A stretch of DNA of 64,000 nucleotides from Leptothermofonsia sp049200465 (GTDB lineage: Bacteria > Cyanobacteriota > Cyanobacteriia > Leptolyngbyales > Leptolyngbyaceae): NCBI RefSeq assembly GCF_049200465.1, contig NZ_CP120836.1:5490239-5554238 (forward strand), written 5' to 3'. The position numbers were made by a program, and so were the translations under genes. This document shows positions 37,170 to 46,100 of the stretch, piece by piece (positions within the stretch are counted from its first letter, which is position 1; every line of letters begins with the position of its first letter). The notes beneath the pieces were generated by a model. It saw only the letters and a program-made list of their open reading frames with translations, did no database searches and was not told the DNA's origin.

Positions 37170-37766
37170 ATGCCGAGAGAATTTGCCAGAATTGCCTTTA
37201 CTCCCACAGTGAAGGCAGCCCAAGAAAAACGAGGCTCACGGGAAATTTATGAGCGGTATGAAAAGAATGGTCCTCCGAACGATACAGTCACTCCGGAACT
37301 GGCAGAATTCGTTGCTCAACAGGATGGATTTTATTTAGGTACCGTTGGCTCGAATGGCTATCCCTATATCCAGTTCAGAGGTGGTCAACCGGGGTTTTTA
37401 AGGGTTCTGGATCAGAAAACTTTCGGCTTTGCAGATTTCAAAGGAAATGTCCAGTACATTACGATTGGCAATCTTGAAGACAATGACAAAGCGTTCATAT
37501 TTTTGATGGATTATCGTCATCGGAAACGCATCAAAGTTTGGGGACGGGCTTGGATCGTAGAAGATGATCCAAATTTGATTGAGCAATTAAAGGTTCCTGG
37601 CTACGAGGCAGAGATTGAGCGAGTCATTCTGTTTCAAATTGATGCCTGGAGCCAGAACTGTCCTCAGCATATTCCCATCCGTTATTCGGAGGCAGAAGTA
37701 GAAGCCATGCTTGCACCACTGCACGAACGAATTACCCAGTTAGAAGCACAACTCAGTCAGCAATGA
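37170..37766 (+). CDS. pyridoxamine 5'-phosphate oxidase family (flavin-binding) protein
   Basis: 198 residues with a split-barrel flavin-binding fold (FVAQQDGFYLGTVGSNGYPY, IQFRGGQPGFLRVLDQ, FADFKGNVQYITIGNL, HRKRIKVWGRAWIVED). It ends in a short coiled segment (ITQLEAQLSQQ). AGGAG lies 5 nt before the ATG. It may have belonged to the TetR/DJ-1/GST stress unit before the IS1-bearing repeat separated them. The exact substrate is unknown; stand-alone family members usually reduce small electrophiles or bind FMN/F420. Confidence 0.8.
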   Translation: MPREFARIAFTPTVKAAQEKRGSREIYERYEKNGPPNDTVTPELAEFVAQQDGFYLGTVGSNGYPYIQFRGGQPGFLRVLDQKTFGFADFKGNVQYITIGNLEDNDKAFIFLMDYRHRKRIKVWGRAWIVEDDPNLIEQLKVPGYEAEIERVILFQIDAWSQNCPQHIPIRYSEAEVEAMLAPLHERITQLEAQLSQQ

Positions 37767-37799
37767 ATGTAATAGCAGTTTGCGCTTCAAATGCGCCAG

Positions 37800-37918
37800 A
37801 CAGGGCTTTGAAAAGCCGAAGCCAGGAGTCAGAATAAATCCTACTTCTGGCTCCTGGCTTCCGACTCCTGGCTTCTTCTAAGGCATCTACCGTCAAAATT
37901 GTTTCAATCGGTATAACG
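37800..37918 (+). repeat. dispersed repeat family D, copy 1
   Basis: Contains GAAGCCAGGAGTCAGAATAA and its near-complement TTCTGGCTCCTGGCTTCC, then CTAAGGCATCTACCGTCAAA and ATTGTTTCAATCGGTATAAC. A second copy is at 48955-49072. Confidence 0.7.
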
Positions 37919-38000
37919 AAGGTTTTTAGTACCCATGCATCCAAATCATCAAAATCCTCATATTAATCGCTGAATCCTACCTTGAGCGGTTAATCCTTCT

Positions 38001-38666
38001 ATGAACACAACAAAGCGGACTCTTTTCAATTTTTTACTGGGGGCTATTACCTGTATGTTAATTGTAGGTGTTTCCAATCTGCCCCTGAGCAACGTTGCCT
38101 GGAGTGTACCTGCCCAACCTGAGAGTATAGAGCTTTTCCCATCCCGATCCTTAGAGATTGGACAGATGCAACAACCGATTAATCAGCATTTAATGGCAGA
38201 TTTACAAGAAGCAGAATCGGTACTAATGGCTCAAAGCATGTCGGACAGCTCAATGCAGCGCTATGTTACTATTCTGACTAAGAACAATATTGTTCCCAAC
38301 CCACCATCGACCTCTGCGACAGGAGTTGCGGGAGCCGTGCTGATGGGCGATCGCCTGGTTGTACGGGGAGACTTTGGTAGTCTGACCAGCGCTTTGCGAG
38401 ATTACACCACTGATCCGCTGAATCCTCCCAACCCGAACATTACTTCCGCAGTTCATATTCACCGGGGTGCACCAACCGAAAATGGCCCCTTTCAATATGC
38501 TCTGACTGTGGTTGTGAATAAAACGGGGATAGGCGGTCGATTTATGGGAGAGTACACCCTGACAAGCGAGCAACTTCAGGCACTGGCCGATGGCAAACTG
38601 TACGTTGATATTCACACCAAGAAAAATCGTGCAGGAGAATTACGGGGTGTATTTCGGCAAATCTAA
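38001..38666 (+). CDS. CHRD-domain secreted protein
   Basis: 221 residues. A signal/anchor segment (FNFLLGAITCMLIVGVSNLP) and a variable linker are followed by a C-terminal CHRD domain (VVRGDFGSLTSAL, ITSAVHIHRGAPTENGPFQY, QLQALADGKLYVDIHTKKNR AGELRG). CHRD domains occur in extracellular proteins of unknown biochemical role. In cyanobacteria they are often near an ECF sigma/anti-sigma pair, as here, so it may belong to the regulon of the sigma gene at 39095. Confidence 0.85.
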   Translation: MNTTKRTLFNFLLGAITCMLIVGVSNLPLSNVAWSVPAQPESIELFPSRSLEIGQMQQPINQHLMADLQEAESVLMAQSMSDSSMQRYVTILTKNNIVPNPPSTSATGVAGAVLMGDRLVVRGDFGSLTSALRDYTTDPLNPPNPNITSAVHIHRGAPTENGPFQYALTVVVNKTGIGGRFMGEYTLTSEQLQALADGKLYVDIHTKKNRAGELRGVFRQI

Positions 38667-38794
38667 GCTGGAGATCCTGTGCCAGTGTTCCATCAGGAAA
38701 ATTTTGTAGGTTCAAGACCCTTAAAATTTAACTCAAATCAAACCATTCAGCTTGAACCACCTGTCAAATTAACTTTGACAGACCACCAGTGCTA

Positions 38795-38895
38795 CAAACA
38801 CTAAATTTTGCAACATGGGGGAGTGGGGGCTTCGCCCCCAGAAGGGGGGCACCTCCTCCACCCCCTTCAAAACTTTTGTTTTGATCTACTAGATC
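38795..38895 (+). repeat. dispersed repeat family C, copy 1
   Basis: GCTACAAACACTAAATTTTG, CAACATGGGGGAGTGG, GGGGCTTCGCCCCCAG and AAAACTTTTGTTTTGATCTA followed by CTAG. Preceded by a family B-like end (TTGACAGACCACCAG). Other copies are at 57236-57346 and, reversed, 62478-62575. Apart from this, 38667-39094 holds no gene. Confidence 0.7.
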
Positions 38896-39094
38896 TGTTA
38901 GATCTGTAACTAATTTCGTGATAGAGACGTTCCTGGAACGTCCTTAATGTTCAATTCACCTGAACGTGGGCACCTTTCCGTTTCGGCTGCGAAATGCGGC
39001 CTCTCCAACCAATGGAGATGTCTGTATTTTCATCTCAAGGATGGGTCTACTCTAAATCCAGGAATCTTCCGTAAGCACCCTCCCCAAGGTATGC

Positions 39095-39688
39095 ATGATG
39101 CATTCTGAGAGATCAGGCAGTTCAGACACCCCTCTGTCCAGCCAAACTGATGCAGAATTGTTTCTGGCATTGAGGAATGGTCAGAATGCTGCGCTGGGTG
39201 TCATTTATGATCGCCACGCTGGACTAGTCTACGGACTGGCTCTCAATGCCCTGAAAAATTCTCAAGAGGCTGAGGATTTAACTCAGGATATTTTCCTGAC
39301 CCTTGCGCGGAGGTGTTCCTATGATCCCAAACGGGGAACGCTCAGAACGTACCTGACGATTTTGACACGATCGCGAGCCATTGACCGATTGCGATCGCGG
39401 ACCAGTGCCCGTGAGTTATTAAATCGATGGAGACCTACAGGTCAGTTGGAAACTGCATCCAATGCACCACTCGAACACGTATTTCAGCATGAACAGTCCC
39501 AGGAGGTTAAGACTGCGCTGGCACAATTGTCAAATGATCAGCAGCAAGTTCTCAAAATGGCTTATTACGATGGTCTTAGCCAGTCAGAAATTGCTGAACG
39601 GCTAAAAATTCCTTTGGGTATGGTTAAGGCGAGAGCCCGTAGAGGTCTACTTAAACTGCGCCAATCTCTCACACGTTTCACTAAGTAG
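39095..39688 (+). CDS. ECF-type sigma-70 family RNA polymerase sigma factor
   Basis: 197 residues with sigma region 2 (LFLALRNGQNAALGVIYDRH, AEDLTQDIFLTLAR, TYLTILTRSRAIDRLRSR) and region 4 (LSNDQQQVLKMAYYDGLSQS EIAERLKIPLG MVKARARRGLLKLR). Regions 1 and 3 are missing, as in ECF factors. It is followed after 8 nt by its presumed anti-sigma gene. Likely targets include the adjacent CHRD and DUF4394 genes. Because the anti-sigma gene is interrupted by an IS, this sigma factor may be constitutively free. Confidence 0.9.
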   Translation: MMHSERSGSSDTPLSSQTDAELFLALRNGQNAALGVIYDRHAGLVYGLALNALKNSQEAEDLTQDIFLTLARRCSYDPKRGTLRTYLTILTRSRAIDRLRSRTSARELLNRWRPTGQLETASNAPLEHVFQHEQSQEVKTALAQLSNDQQQVLKMAYYDGLSQSEIAERLKIPLGMVKARARRGLLKLRQSLTRFTK

Positions 39689-39696
39689 TTACGGCT

Positions 39697-40333
39697 ATGG
39701 CAACGTCAATGCCTTCGGAAGAGTTACAGCTACTAATTGCGGGGTATGTCCTGGGTGACCTTAGCCCTGAGGAGGCAGCAGAATTTGAGCGTCTTCTAGC
39801 AGAAGATCTAGCAATAGCCGAAGAAGTTGCCCGGATGCAAGACGCGCTGGAAATGTCCTACGCCCCACCTGAAGTACCACCCCCTGCCCATCTGCGTTCA
39901 GCCGTACTCGATCAGGTTATTTCAGCAACCCCAGAGCCCCCCGCGGCTTTCAATCCCCGGGTTCGAACAAGGATGCCGTGGCGCAGCTTAATGGAAGTTG
40001 CCGCCGCTGCCGTCATCATTGCCCTGGGAATTAACAACTATCATCTCGGACAGGAGCTAAAAAGCGCACAGGTTGAAACACAAAAAATACGCCGTTCTCA
40101 CCTATGCCCTGGCTGCAACCAAGACTGAAAGTAATGCATCCGCTGTCGTAGTCGTTAATCCCAACAATTTAGAAGCAACGTTGGAAGTGAAAAATCTACC
40201 TCCTTTACCACCTGGCAAAGTTTATGCCCTGTGGACCGTTTTGGAACCTAATGCGCCATTTACAAAAGACGAGAAAAAGGCAATTTTAACTGAAGTTTTT
40301 CAAGTAGACGATCGCGGCAATTTCTCCCAAACA
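39697..40333 (+). pseudogene. anti-sigma factor (RskA-like), 5' part, frameshifted and interrupted
   Basis: The N-terminus is a cytoplasmic anti-sigma domain (ELQLLIAGYVLGDLSPEEAA EFERLL), followed by one membrane helix (SLMEVAAAAVIIALGINN) and an extracytoplasmic RskA-type domain (YALAATKTESNASAVVVVNP, KVYALWTVLEPNAPFTKDEK). The frame shifts at an A6 run (40082-40087); reading it as A5 restores the protein. The homologous sequence stops after GNFSQT at 40333, where the IS110 element begins. The last 39 codons continue beyond the element at 42141. Confidence 0.85.
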
Positions 40334-40552
40334 TAGGCCCTGAGGGAGACGGAGTCAACAGTCAACTGTGAAAAGATACCGAGTAAATTGATGCACAGAC
40401 TCAAAACGCAGCAGACCATAAGCCATCCTAAAGCTGGCTAAATTGCATTCAATATTTCATTCCTAAATACGTTCCATTCGTTGAACTGTCGTGTGTCTTT
40501 TAGCGTGACTTAAGCCGTAGAATTGCCGCACTCACCTGCTGTAGTAGTCATT

Positions 40553-41813
40553 TCAACTGGGCTTTGGGACTAGCATCGCCGCTAACGGCGACCTCTTCCG
40601 CTGGAGCGCTGCCAGATAGCGGTCTTCGTCATAGGGCACTCGGTCTTGCCAGCAGCGCCAGAGAATTCGTCCCCACTTATACGCCAGAGCGCGAATCGCT
40701 TTGGGATGACTTTTGCCCGATCGCCGCTGCTGCTGATAGAACGCATTGGCCCACGATGAGTGTCGCCGCGACTGGTCAGCCCACTCCACAAAGGACTGCC
40801 GCAGAAACTTTGACAACTCCAGCGCCAGTGCGTCCAGCGTTTCTTGCCACTCTCTTCTTTGACCGGTGCAATGCCGATATAGCTCATAAACGCCTGGGCG
40901 TTGCCGAAGCGACTGCGGTCATCACCAAAGGCAACCAGCAATCGAGGGGCTAAATGGGGGCCTGCTCCTGGTAAAGCCTCGAAAACGCCGCATCTGGCAA
41001 AGACTGAAACAACTACTCAATCGTTTGATTCAACTCATCGAGTCGATGCAAGAGTGCCTTGAGTTGAATCACCAGCGTTTGCACCAGCCATTGCATCGGT
41101 TTGACGATGCCTGGGTCTTCTGTCAGCGGGGTACCAGCGGTTTGAATCTGGTGAATGCGCCGTTCAATGGCGCTATGGCGAATGACTCGATGAGACTGGA
41201 AGAACTGAGTCAATTCCTCAGCCGAGGCAGCTTGGGCGCAGTGGAGATCAGGGTATTGAGTCATAAAGTCGCAAAACACTTGAGTATCTTTATCCTCAAA
41301 CCAATCCAGCACTTGGGGGTAGAAGTTCTTCAGCGCAGCGGTCATACGATTGGTCAACCGCACCTTCTCGCCCACCAGCATGCGGCGAGATTCACTCCAC
41401 TGCCGCAAGGCTCGCAGTTCACAAGATGCGGGTTGCCACGGAGGAATCTTGTCAGGATGCTTGAGCAGCAGCTCAATTAGAATTTGAGCATCCACGGGGT
41501 CTGATTTTGCGCGTGAGGGCTGAAAGGCTCGCCGATAGTTGGAGACTGTGCGCGGATTGATGGGAAACAGCACTAGGTTTTCGTACTGGCACAGTGCGTA
41601 AATCAGGGGGTCCTCGCTTTTGCTCCAGACAGATGGCGATTGGGTCATTGCCGTATCGCTGTTGCAAGGTCGCAACCCAATTGGCAATCTCTTGCGGTTG
41701 AGTGCCGATCACGCTGTATTCTCGCTGTGCGCTCTCTCGGGGTCATACAGACAGATGTCGTGTTTACGATCTGACCAGTCGATGCCGATGTAGGCGACAA
41801 AGGTTCTTTCCAT
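40553..41813 (-). pseudogene. IS110-family (DEDD) transposase, multiply disrupted
   Basis: The reading starts at ATG 41811-41813 (MERTFVAYIGIDWSDRKHD, first catalytic Asp). It continues through RYGNDPIAICLEQ, shifts frame near 41630, and goes on with ALCQYENLVLFPINPRTVSN and SRAKSDPVDAQILIELLLKH. An in-frame TAG follows after ELNQTIE (about 41013), then further shifts lead to LLVAFGDDRSRFGNAQAFMS with YIGIAPVKEESGKKRW, and the C-terminal FVEWADQSRRHSSWANAFYQ. DEDD residues and the serine-bearing C-terminal domain are recognisable. Several frameshifts plus a stop make it non-functional unless supplied in trans. Confidence 0.88.
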
Positions 41814-41929
41814 CAGCTAAGTTGGGGATAGTTTGTTGTCAGGAACTGGGCTGCCTGCTTCTGAGCGAAGAGATTATGGAAGGTGTGAAAACCACGCAAT
41901 CCCTGAGAATTCGTTAAAGGAAGCCGGTC

Positions 41930-42120
41930 AGGGTTGAGGCGAGGCAATATGTTAGTAGACATCCGGCTGTCTGACGTTGGATGGTCGTCCTCAATCCCTA
42001 GCCCAGTCTCTTTTCCTAATTACCATTTCTCTGGCTCTTAGCGAGCTGCATGAGAGGAGCGAAGCAATATGTTAGTAGACATCTGCCGGTCGCTCACTGC
42101 ATGGTCGTCTCCTCTCTTGC
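41930..42120 (-). ncRNA. candidate IS110 bridge RNA (two guide-loop hairpins)
   Basis: Two hairpins lie upstream of the transposase start: 41930-41999 (stem AGGGTTGAGG with CCTCAATCCCT) and 42048-42120 (stem GAGAGGAG with CTCCTCTC). Both contain GCAATATGTTAGTAGACATC and ATGGTCGTC at identical relative places, exactly 120 nt apart, with 22-25 variable nt between them. Conserved scaffold plus variable inner loop, in the non-coding end upstream of an IS110 recombinase, is the layout of IS110/IS621 bridge RNAs (target and donor loops). The distal loop contains TCACTG (42094-42099), which also occurs at the insertion junction (42142-42147). Transcription in the transposase direction is assumed. 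Confidence 0.65.
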
Positions 42121-42140
42121 GCTGTTCCGTCTCCCCATAA

Positions 42141-42260
42141 ATCACTGTACCGAAAACATTTCGTTCCAAAGAGTTCGTTACTAAAGTCGCCGTCACGATA
42201 GAAGATGCCAAAGCCCCCCAGAAACACATCGGTTTACCCATCATGATCACAGGGTCGTAG
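42141..42260 (+). pseudogene. anti-sigma factor, 3' end beyond the IS110 insertion
   Basis: In frame it reads ITVPKTFRSKEFVTKVAVTI then EDAKAPQKHIGLPIMITGS and stops (TAG 42258-42260). This is the typical RskA C-terminus (VAVTxEDxxxPQKHxGxPI). It has no start of its own and completes the gene at 39697-40333. Confidence 0.85.
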
Positions 42261-42349
42261 GGGAGTTGTGTAGTTATTAGTGAAAGTGAGGAAGAGATGT
42301 GAGGGAGTGATCGGGGAATAGGGTGATCGGGTGAGGGGTTTGTCAAATT

Positions 42350-42432
42350 TTTTGTGGCAATCCTGGAAAGGGGGGCGAGGGAATCAGGGTTTCGAGGAGC
42401 CAGAGCCCCATTTCTAGAACACCCTCTGAGGT
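42350..42432 (+). repeat. dispersed repeat family E, copy 1
   Basis: TGTGGCAATCCTGGAA, GGCGAGGGAATCAGGGTTTC, GAGGAGCCAGAGCCCC and TTCTAGAACACCCTCT. An inverted copy lies at about 60535-60618. Confidence 0.75.
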
Positions 42433-42464
42433 TTCTTTACTCCATCCATCCCTCCATCCCTCCT

Positions 42465-43364
42465 CTACGCGGCGGCGGCGAAACCAATCAGGTTGACGGG
42501 TTTCACTCCATCTCGAATGGTGCCCAGAAGACTGGCTGAACCCGAATTCAGGTCAACCGAATAGAACGATGAATTAGAGGTGGCAAATGCCACGTTGGTT
42601 CCATTCCTGAAGGCAATATCGAATCCTGCTCTTGCCCTGAAATCAACTCCAAGGGAGCCAACCAGTGTTTGGGTTCCATTGTTGGGTGGAGCCTGGATGA
42701 ATAGTTGATCTTTATCAGCATCAATGCTGTATTGAGTGGTAGTGGTGGTACCTGTGAAATTATTGGTGTATGCGGTTGCCACAATTGAACGGGTTGCACC
42801 ATTCAAATTGCCATCGGGTTGAATTCCATCCATCATCAGGTTGCCATCTACCACTGCGCCAGTGTCCGGGTTAAGGCGCAGGTTTTGACCAGCATCACTT
42901 ACAACACGGATGCGATCGACGATTGGGTTAAAGTCAACGCCAAACTTAGTGCCATTGAGCGGAATAGCAAAGGTGCCACTACCTACCTGAGTAGCCTTTC
43001 CAGTCATGACATCAATCGTATAGAGGCGATCGCTGCTACCCAGACCAAATAATTGTCCAGTATTGGGACGGAAATCAATTCCCAGGAGAGTTTCACCATA
43101 TTGCAATCCAGTCACATCTACAGTAGTAGCATTTGAAAGCTTATTGTCATTCAAGAATGCAAGACTGTTGTCTTTCGTGAGCCCCACAAATTGAGCAGTT
43201 GTTGGATCAGGAATCTTTCCAAGATTAATCAATACCTTACGAATAACGTCATCAAGCTCAAGTCCTAAGCCTGATTCTAATTGCTTAACTAAATCACGAA
43301 TTGGGCTGCTATTCTGCTGTAGAAGATTGCGCAGAGTGTTATTGAGGTTGGCGTATGAATTCAT
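42465..43364 (-). CDS. DUF4394 domain protein
   Basis: 299 residues. A short helical N-terminus (SYANLNNTLRNLLQQNSSPI) is followed by a DUF4394 beta-propeller-like domain with repeated 'GxDFRPxTGxLFGLGSSxRLYTID' strands (GIDFRPNTGQLFGLGSSDRL, KFGVDFNPIVDRIRVVSDAG, YSIDADKDQLFIQAPPNNGT). No signal peptide is visible. The family is often near ECF sigma/anti-sigma/CHRD genes, matching this neighbourhood. Role unknown. Confidence 0.85.
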   Translation of the reverse strand: MNSYANLNNTLRNLLQQNSSPIRDLVKQLESGLGLELDDVIRKVLINLGKIPDPTTAQFVGLTKDNSLAFLNDNKLSNATTVDVTGLQYGETLLGIDFRPNTGQLFGLGSSDRLYTIDVMTGKATQVGSGTFAIPLNGTKFGVDFNPIVDRIRVVSDAGQNLRLNPDTGAVVDGNLMMDGIQPDGNLNGATRSIVATAYTNNFTGTTTTTQYSIDADKDQLFIQAPPNNGTQTLVGSLGVDFRARAGFDIAFRNGTNVAFATSNSSFYSVDLNSGSASLLGTIRDGVKPVNLIGFAAAA

Positions 43365-43502
43365 TGCTCATTCATCCTCAGATGTGTACGGCCTTGGTAC
43401 GAGTTGAATAAACAATTGGATGTATACTCACATCAATACTAAATGCTGAGATTCTTCTCAAAATGCTAAATTTTGATTGTTCTATCAACACCACGACTGA
43501 CT

Positions 43503-43582
43503 ATCGCAGTCCTAAATCAGTCGTGAGATTGAGAGGCTTTGTGTGAGAAAGGATTCCGCAGGAATCCTTTCTCACAATCCAA
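43503..43582 (+). repeat. dispersed repeat family F, copy 3, with perfect hairpin
   Basis: Begins CTATCGCAGTCCTAAATCAG. At 43542-43576 TGTGAGAAAGGATTCC and its exact complement flank the trinucleotide GCA, a 16-bp perfect stem. The strand could fold strongly; no T-run follows. Confidence 0.8.
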
Positions 43583-43642
43583 ATTACGATCGCAATAGCA
43601 TTTTTCCACCGATACGGTAGAGCTTCCAGGTATCAATTGATA

Positions 43643-44246
43643 CTATTCATGTACCCGTACAGGCCGAAGTGGACCCTGCATTTCCTGATGTACACTCACC
43701 CCAATTTGAAGGGCTTCACTGAGCAGTTCTGCGTATTCACTCGCCTGATGATTCACTTCCAGGGTTTTGAGGGCGATCAAGTTATTTTCGATATTGGTAA
43801 AAAAGCTCATACCCGCGGGCGAGCAGTTTTCGGTTTTGTCGCAGAATGCGCTCAGTCATGAGTCCACACACCAGGCTCTTTCTGGCAATGGTGAGGGCTT
43901 CCAGAACCTGTTCCCGATTCAGTGCAACTCTGGTATTTCCAACCTCTTCCAGCTGATCTAACACATCTACTGCTTGAATTACGTCGTTATATCGATCCAC
44001 CTCATCCAGCAGATGAGCCAGGGATTTCAGTGACTTCACTTTGAGTGCTATGTAAATGTTCCAGGCAATCATGGCGATCGCAGTCAAACCCAACGTCACT
44101 GCCAAAAATGTCAGGATGGTAGGCAAATCACTAATGACTGCAGCAATGACTCCAGCAAAATCACGAATCAGCCATCGCCTAATCAGCAGTGTAAAAATGA
44201 ACATCAAGGCTGCAATGAATAGTTGCGTAATGCCAAAGGAGAGCAA
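43643..44246 (-). CDS. hypothetical two-helix membrane protein, frameshifted near the C-terminus
   Basis: The first 145 residues hold two hydrophobic helices (FIAALMFIFTLLIRRWLI; TILTFLAVTLGLTAIAMIAW) and a charged helical cytoplasmic part (HLLDEVDRYNDVIQAVDVLD QLEEVGNTRVALN). As read the frame ends at 43782. If the six-base run at 43799-43804 is one base too long, translation continues as NIENNLIALKTLEVNHQASE YAELLSEALQIGVSV to a stop at 43643-43645, which is more natural for a coiled C-terminus. Family and function are not recognised. Confidence 0.6.
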
Positions 44247-44451
44247 CTGTCTGAGAGTTTGAGAGTTTGAAAAATAGAGGGGTAGTAGGTTCCTCCCGAT
44301 ACTCCACCCATGAAGACCTTATTCACCTCAAACCCGGTCAAATCTTTAATTTTCCTAGCTCTAATTGTTAAGTCTTCATAAATCAGACTTTATGGGTAGC
44401 AGTTCTTTGACTTCTGAGCATGAATTCTTAAAATACATTTACACTACAGCA

Positions 44452-45885
44452 ATGATTAATTTCGAAAAAACGGATAAACCTGTGAACTTTACCATTCAAA
44501 GCGCACTCATCCCGGTAGAAAATGGCTACGAAACGGTTGATGTTCAAATTGTTGACGGGCGAATTGCGGCGATCGCCCCTACCCTGGAAGTGGTAGGAAC
44601 GCCAGTTGATGGTCGCAACAAGCTTCTGCTTTCAGGTTTTGTCAATGCCCATACCCACTCTTCAGAGATGTGGCAGAGGGGAGCCATTCCGCCGTTTCCG
44701 CTGGAGTTGTGGATTGCGGAGCTTTACGACTTTACCCCACTTGATCCAGAACAGGTTTACCTGAGTGCCCTGGGAACGGCAGCAGAAATCTTGCTGTCGG
44801 GTGGCACCTGTGTGGTTGATCATCTGGTGATGATTCCCGGTCGCGAACTCGAAACTATCGCCGCCGCCATTCGCGCCTATCGGGAAATTGGCATCCGTGC
44901 CTTTGTTGGTCCATTGATTCAAGATGAATCGTTGACAGCCAGCATCCCTTCCGGTGGCAACCCGCAGGAGCATCTTCCCTACGTCCGCTCAACCCAGGAA
45001 ACGCTGGAGCTGATGCAGGAGATAGTGCAACAATTCCATCGTCCAGAGGAAGGAATTGAGATTATGACCGCACCTACCGGGATACAGCTTTGCTCTGATG
45101 CCCTGTTTGAAGGGTGTATTGAGTTGAGCGATCGCCACCAACTCTGCCGCCACACCCATCTGCTGGAGACGAAAGCCCAGCAAATGCTGGCGGAGGAAAA
45201 GTATGGCTGTAGTGCTGTCACCCACCTGAAACACCTTGGTTTCCTTAGTCCCCGCACCTCCCTGGCCCACTGCGTCTGGCTAGATGAAACGGATATCAAA
45301 ACCTTGGTGGAAACCCAGTCTACCGTGATTCACAATCCCCTCAGTAACCTGCGCCTAGGTAGCGGCATTGCCCCTATCCTCAAATACCTGCAAGCCGGAG
45401 TCAACGTCTCCTTTGGCTGCGACGGTTCCGCCAGCAACGATTCCCAGGATCTGCTGGAAGTCATCAAAATTGGTACTATCTTGCACAATGTTACAGACTT
45501 TGACTACCAAAACTGGATCACTCCCCGCCAGGCTGTCGAAATCGCAGCGTTGGGTGGTGCCAGAGGTTTGGGGATGACAAACCAGTTTGGTTCTCTGGAA
45601 GTCGGGAAACAGGCAGACCTGGTGCTGTATGATCTGACGAATCTATCCCTGCTGCCACGCACTGACCCAATTGGGCTTCTGGTTCTGGGCCGTCCTACTC
45701 AAGCGGTCGATAGCGCTTGGGTCAGAGGCAACCGCATTATCGCCAGCGGCCAAATTACCACCATTTCTGTGGATGACTTGCGGCGATCGTTGTTTGAGCG
45801 CAGTCAGTGGGTGAGCGATCGCCAGTTAAAATCCGTTAAACAGGTGGAAGCCCACTACCGCTCTGTACTCAGCTTACCTGCATGA
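44452..45885 (+). CDS. amidohydrolase (TrzA/chlorohydrolase/cytosine deaminase-like)
   Basis: About 477 residues. The metal-dependent amidohydrolase barrel shows GFVNAHTHSSEMW (HxH), HTHLLETKAQ (His), HCVWLDETD (His) and FGCDGSASNDSQDLLEV (Asp). The C-terminus has the usual composite domain (GSLEVGKQADLVLYDL). Family members deaminate or dechlorinate heterocycles such as guanine, S-adenosylhomocysteine or triazines; the substrate cannot be assigned. The frame extends to a TTG at 44365 with another ATG at 44392. No ribosome site decides; ATG 44452 (MINFEKTDKP) best fits the family start. Confidence 0.82.
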   Translation: MINFEKTDKPVNFTIQSALIPVENGYETVDVQIVDGRIAAIAPTLEVVGTPVDGRNKLLLSGFVNAHTHSSEMWQRGAIPPFPLELWIAELYDFTPLDPEQVYLSALGTAAEILLSGGTCVVDHLVMIPGRELETIAAAIRAYREIGIRAFVGPLIQDESLTASIPSGGNPQEHLPYVRSTQETLELMQEIVQQFHRPEEGIEIMTAPTGIQLCSDALFEGCIELSDRHQLCRHTHLLETKAQQMLAEEKYGCSAVTHLKHLGFLSPRTSLAHCVWLDETDIKTLVETQSTVIHNPLSNLRLGSGIAPILKYLQAGVNVSFGCDGSASNDSQDLLEVIKIGTILHNVTDFDYQNWITPRQAVEIAALGGARGLGMTNQFGSLEVGKQADLVLYDLTNLSLLPRTDPIGLLVLGRPTQAVDSAWVRGNRIIASGQITTISVDDLRRSLFERSQWVSDRQLKSVKQVEAHYRSVLSLPA

Positions 45886-45898
45886 TGCAAGAAAAGCA

Positions 45899-45928
45899 TT
45901 GACATGTTTCTCTAAAAACAGGCATACT
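45899..45928 (+). promoter_or_regulatory. possible promoter for rplU-rpmA
   Basis: TTGACA (45899-45904) and CATACT (45923-45928) are 18 nt apart, about 170 nt upstream of rplU and just beyond the end of the amidohydrolase gene. This is a consensus match only. Confidence 0.35.
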
Positions 45929-46100
45929 GGATAACTGGCTGTCAATTCCTGCTCGGATCAGGTGAGACACAAAAAGCCTCTCAGAGGACATGAGTTAAAG
46001 GGATTGAGTTTGGAATCAGGTAGGGATTCCACCTGAAAATTTCTAACCCTGGCTCTTGGCTTCTCCAGGCTACCTGTACGGCAATTTCTAAGGCACTTCT

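Larger units (their letters stand above)
40334..42140 (-). mobile_element. IS110-family element inserted in the anti-sigma gene
   Basis: About 1.8 kb. The boundaries are inferred from the two halves of the anti-sigma gene (GNFSQT before, ITVPKTFRSKEF after). Subterminal sequences GGGAGACGGA (40344-40353) and TCCGTCTCCC (42127-42136) are exact inverted complements, supporting these ends. No target duplication is evident, as expected for the family. The transposase on the minus strand is decayed; about 330 nt of non-coding DNA lie upstream of it and hold two paired hairpins. Confidence 0.8.

Noticed and set aside
41941..42115. Direct repeats about 20 nt long, 120 nt apart, considered as a CRISPR remnant
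   Set aside because: Only two units, the spacing is far too long, each repeat lies inside its own hairpin stem, and the position inside an IS110 element fits a bridge RNA better.
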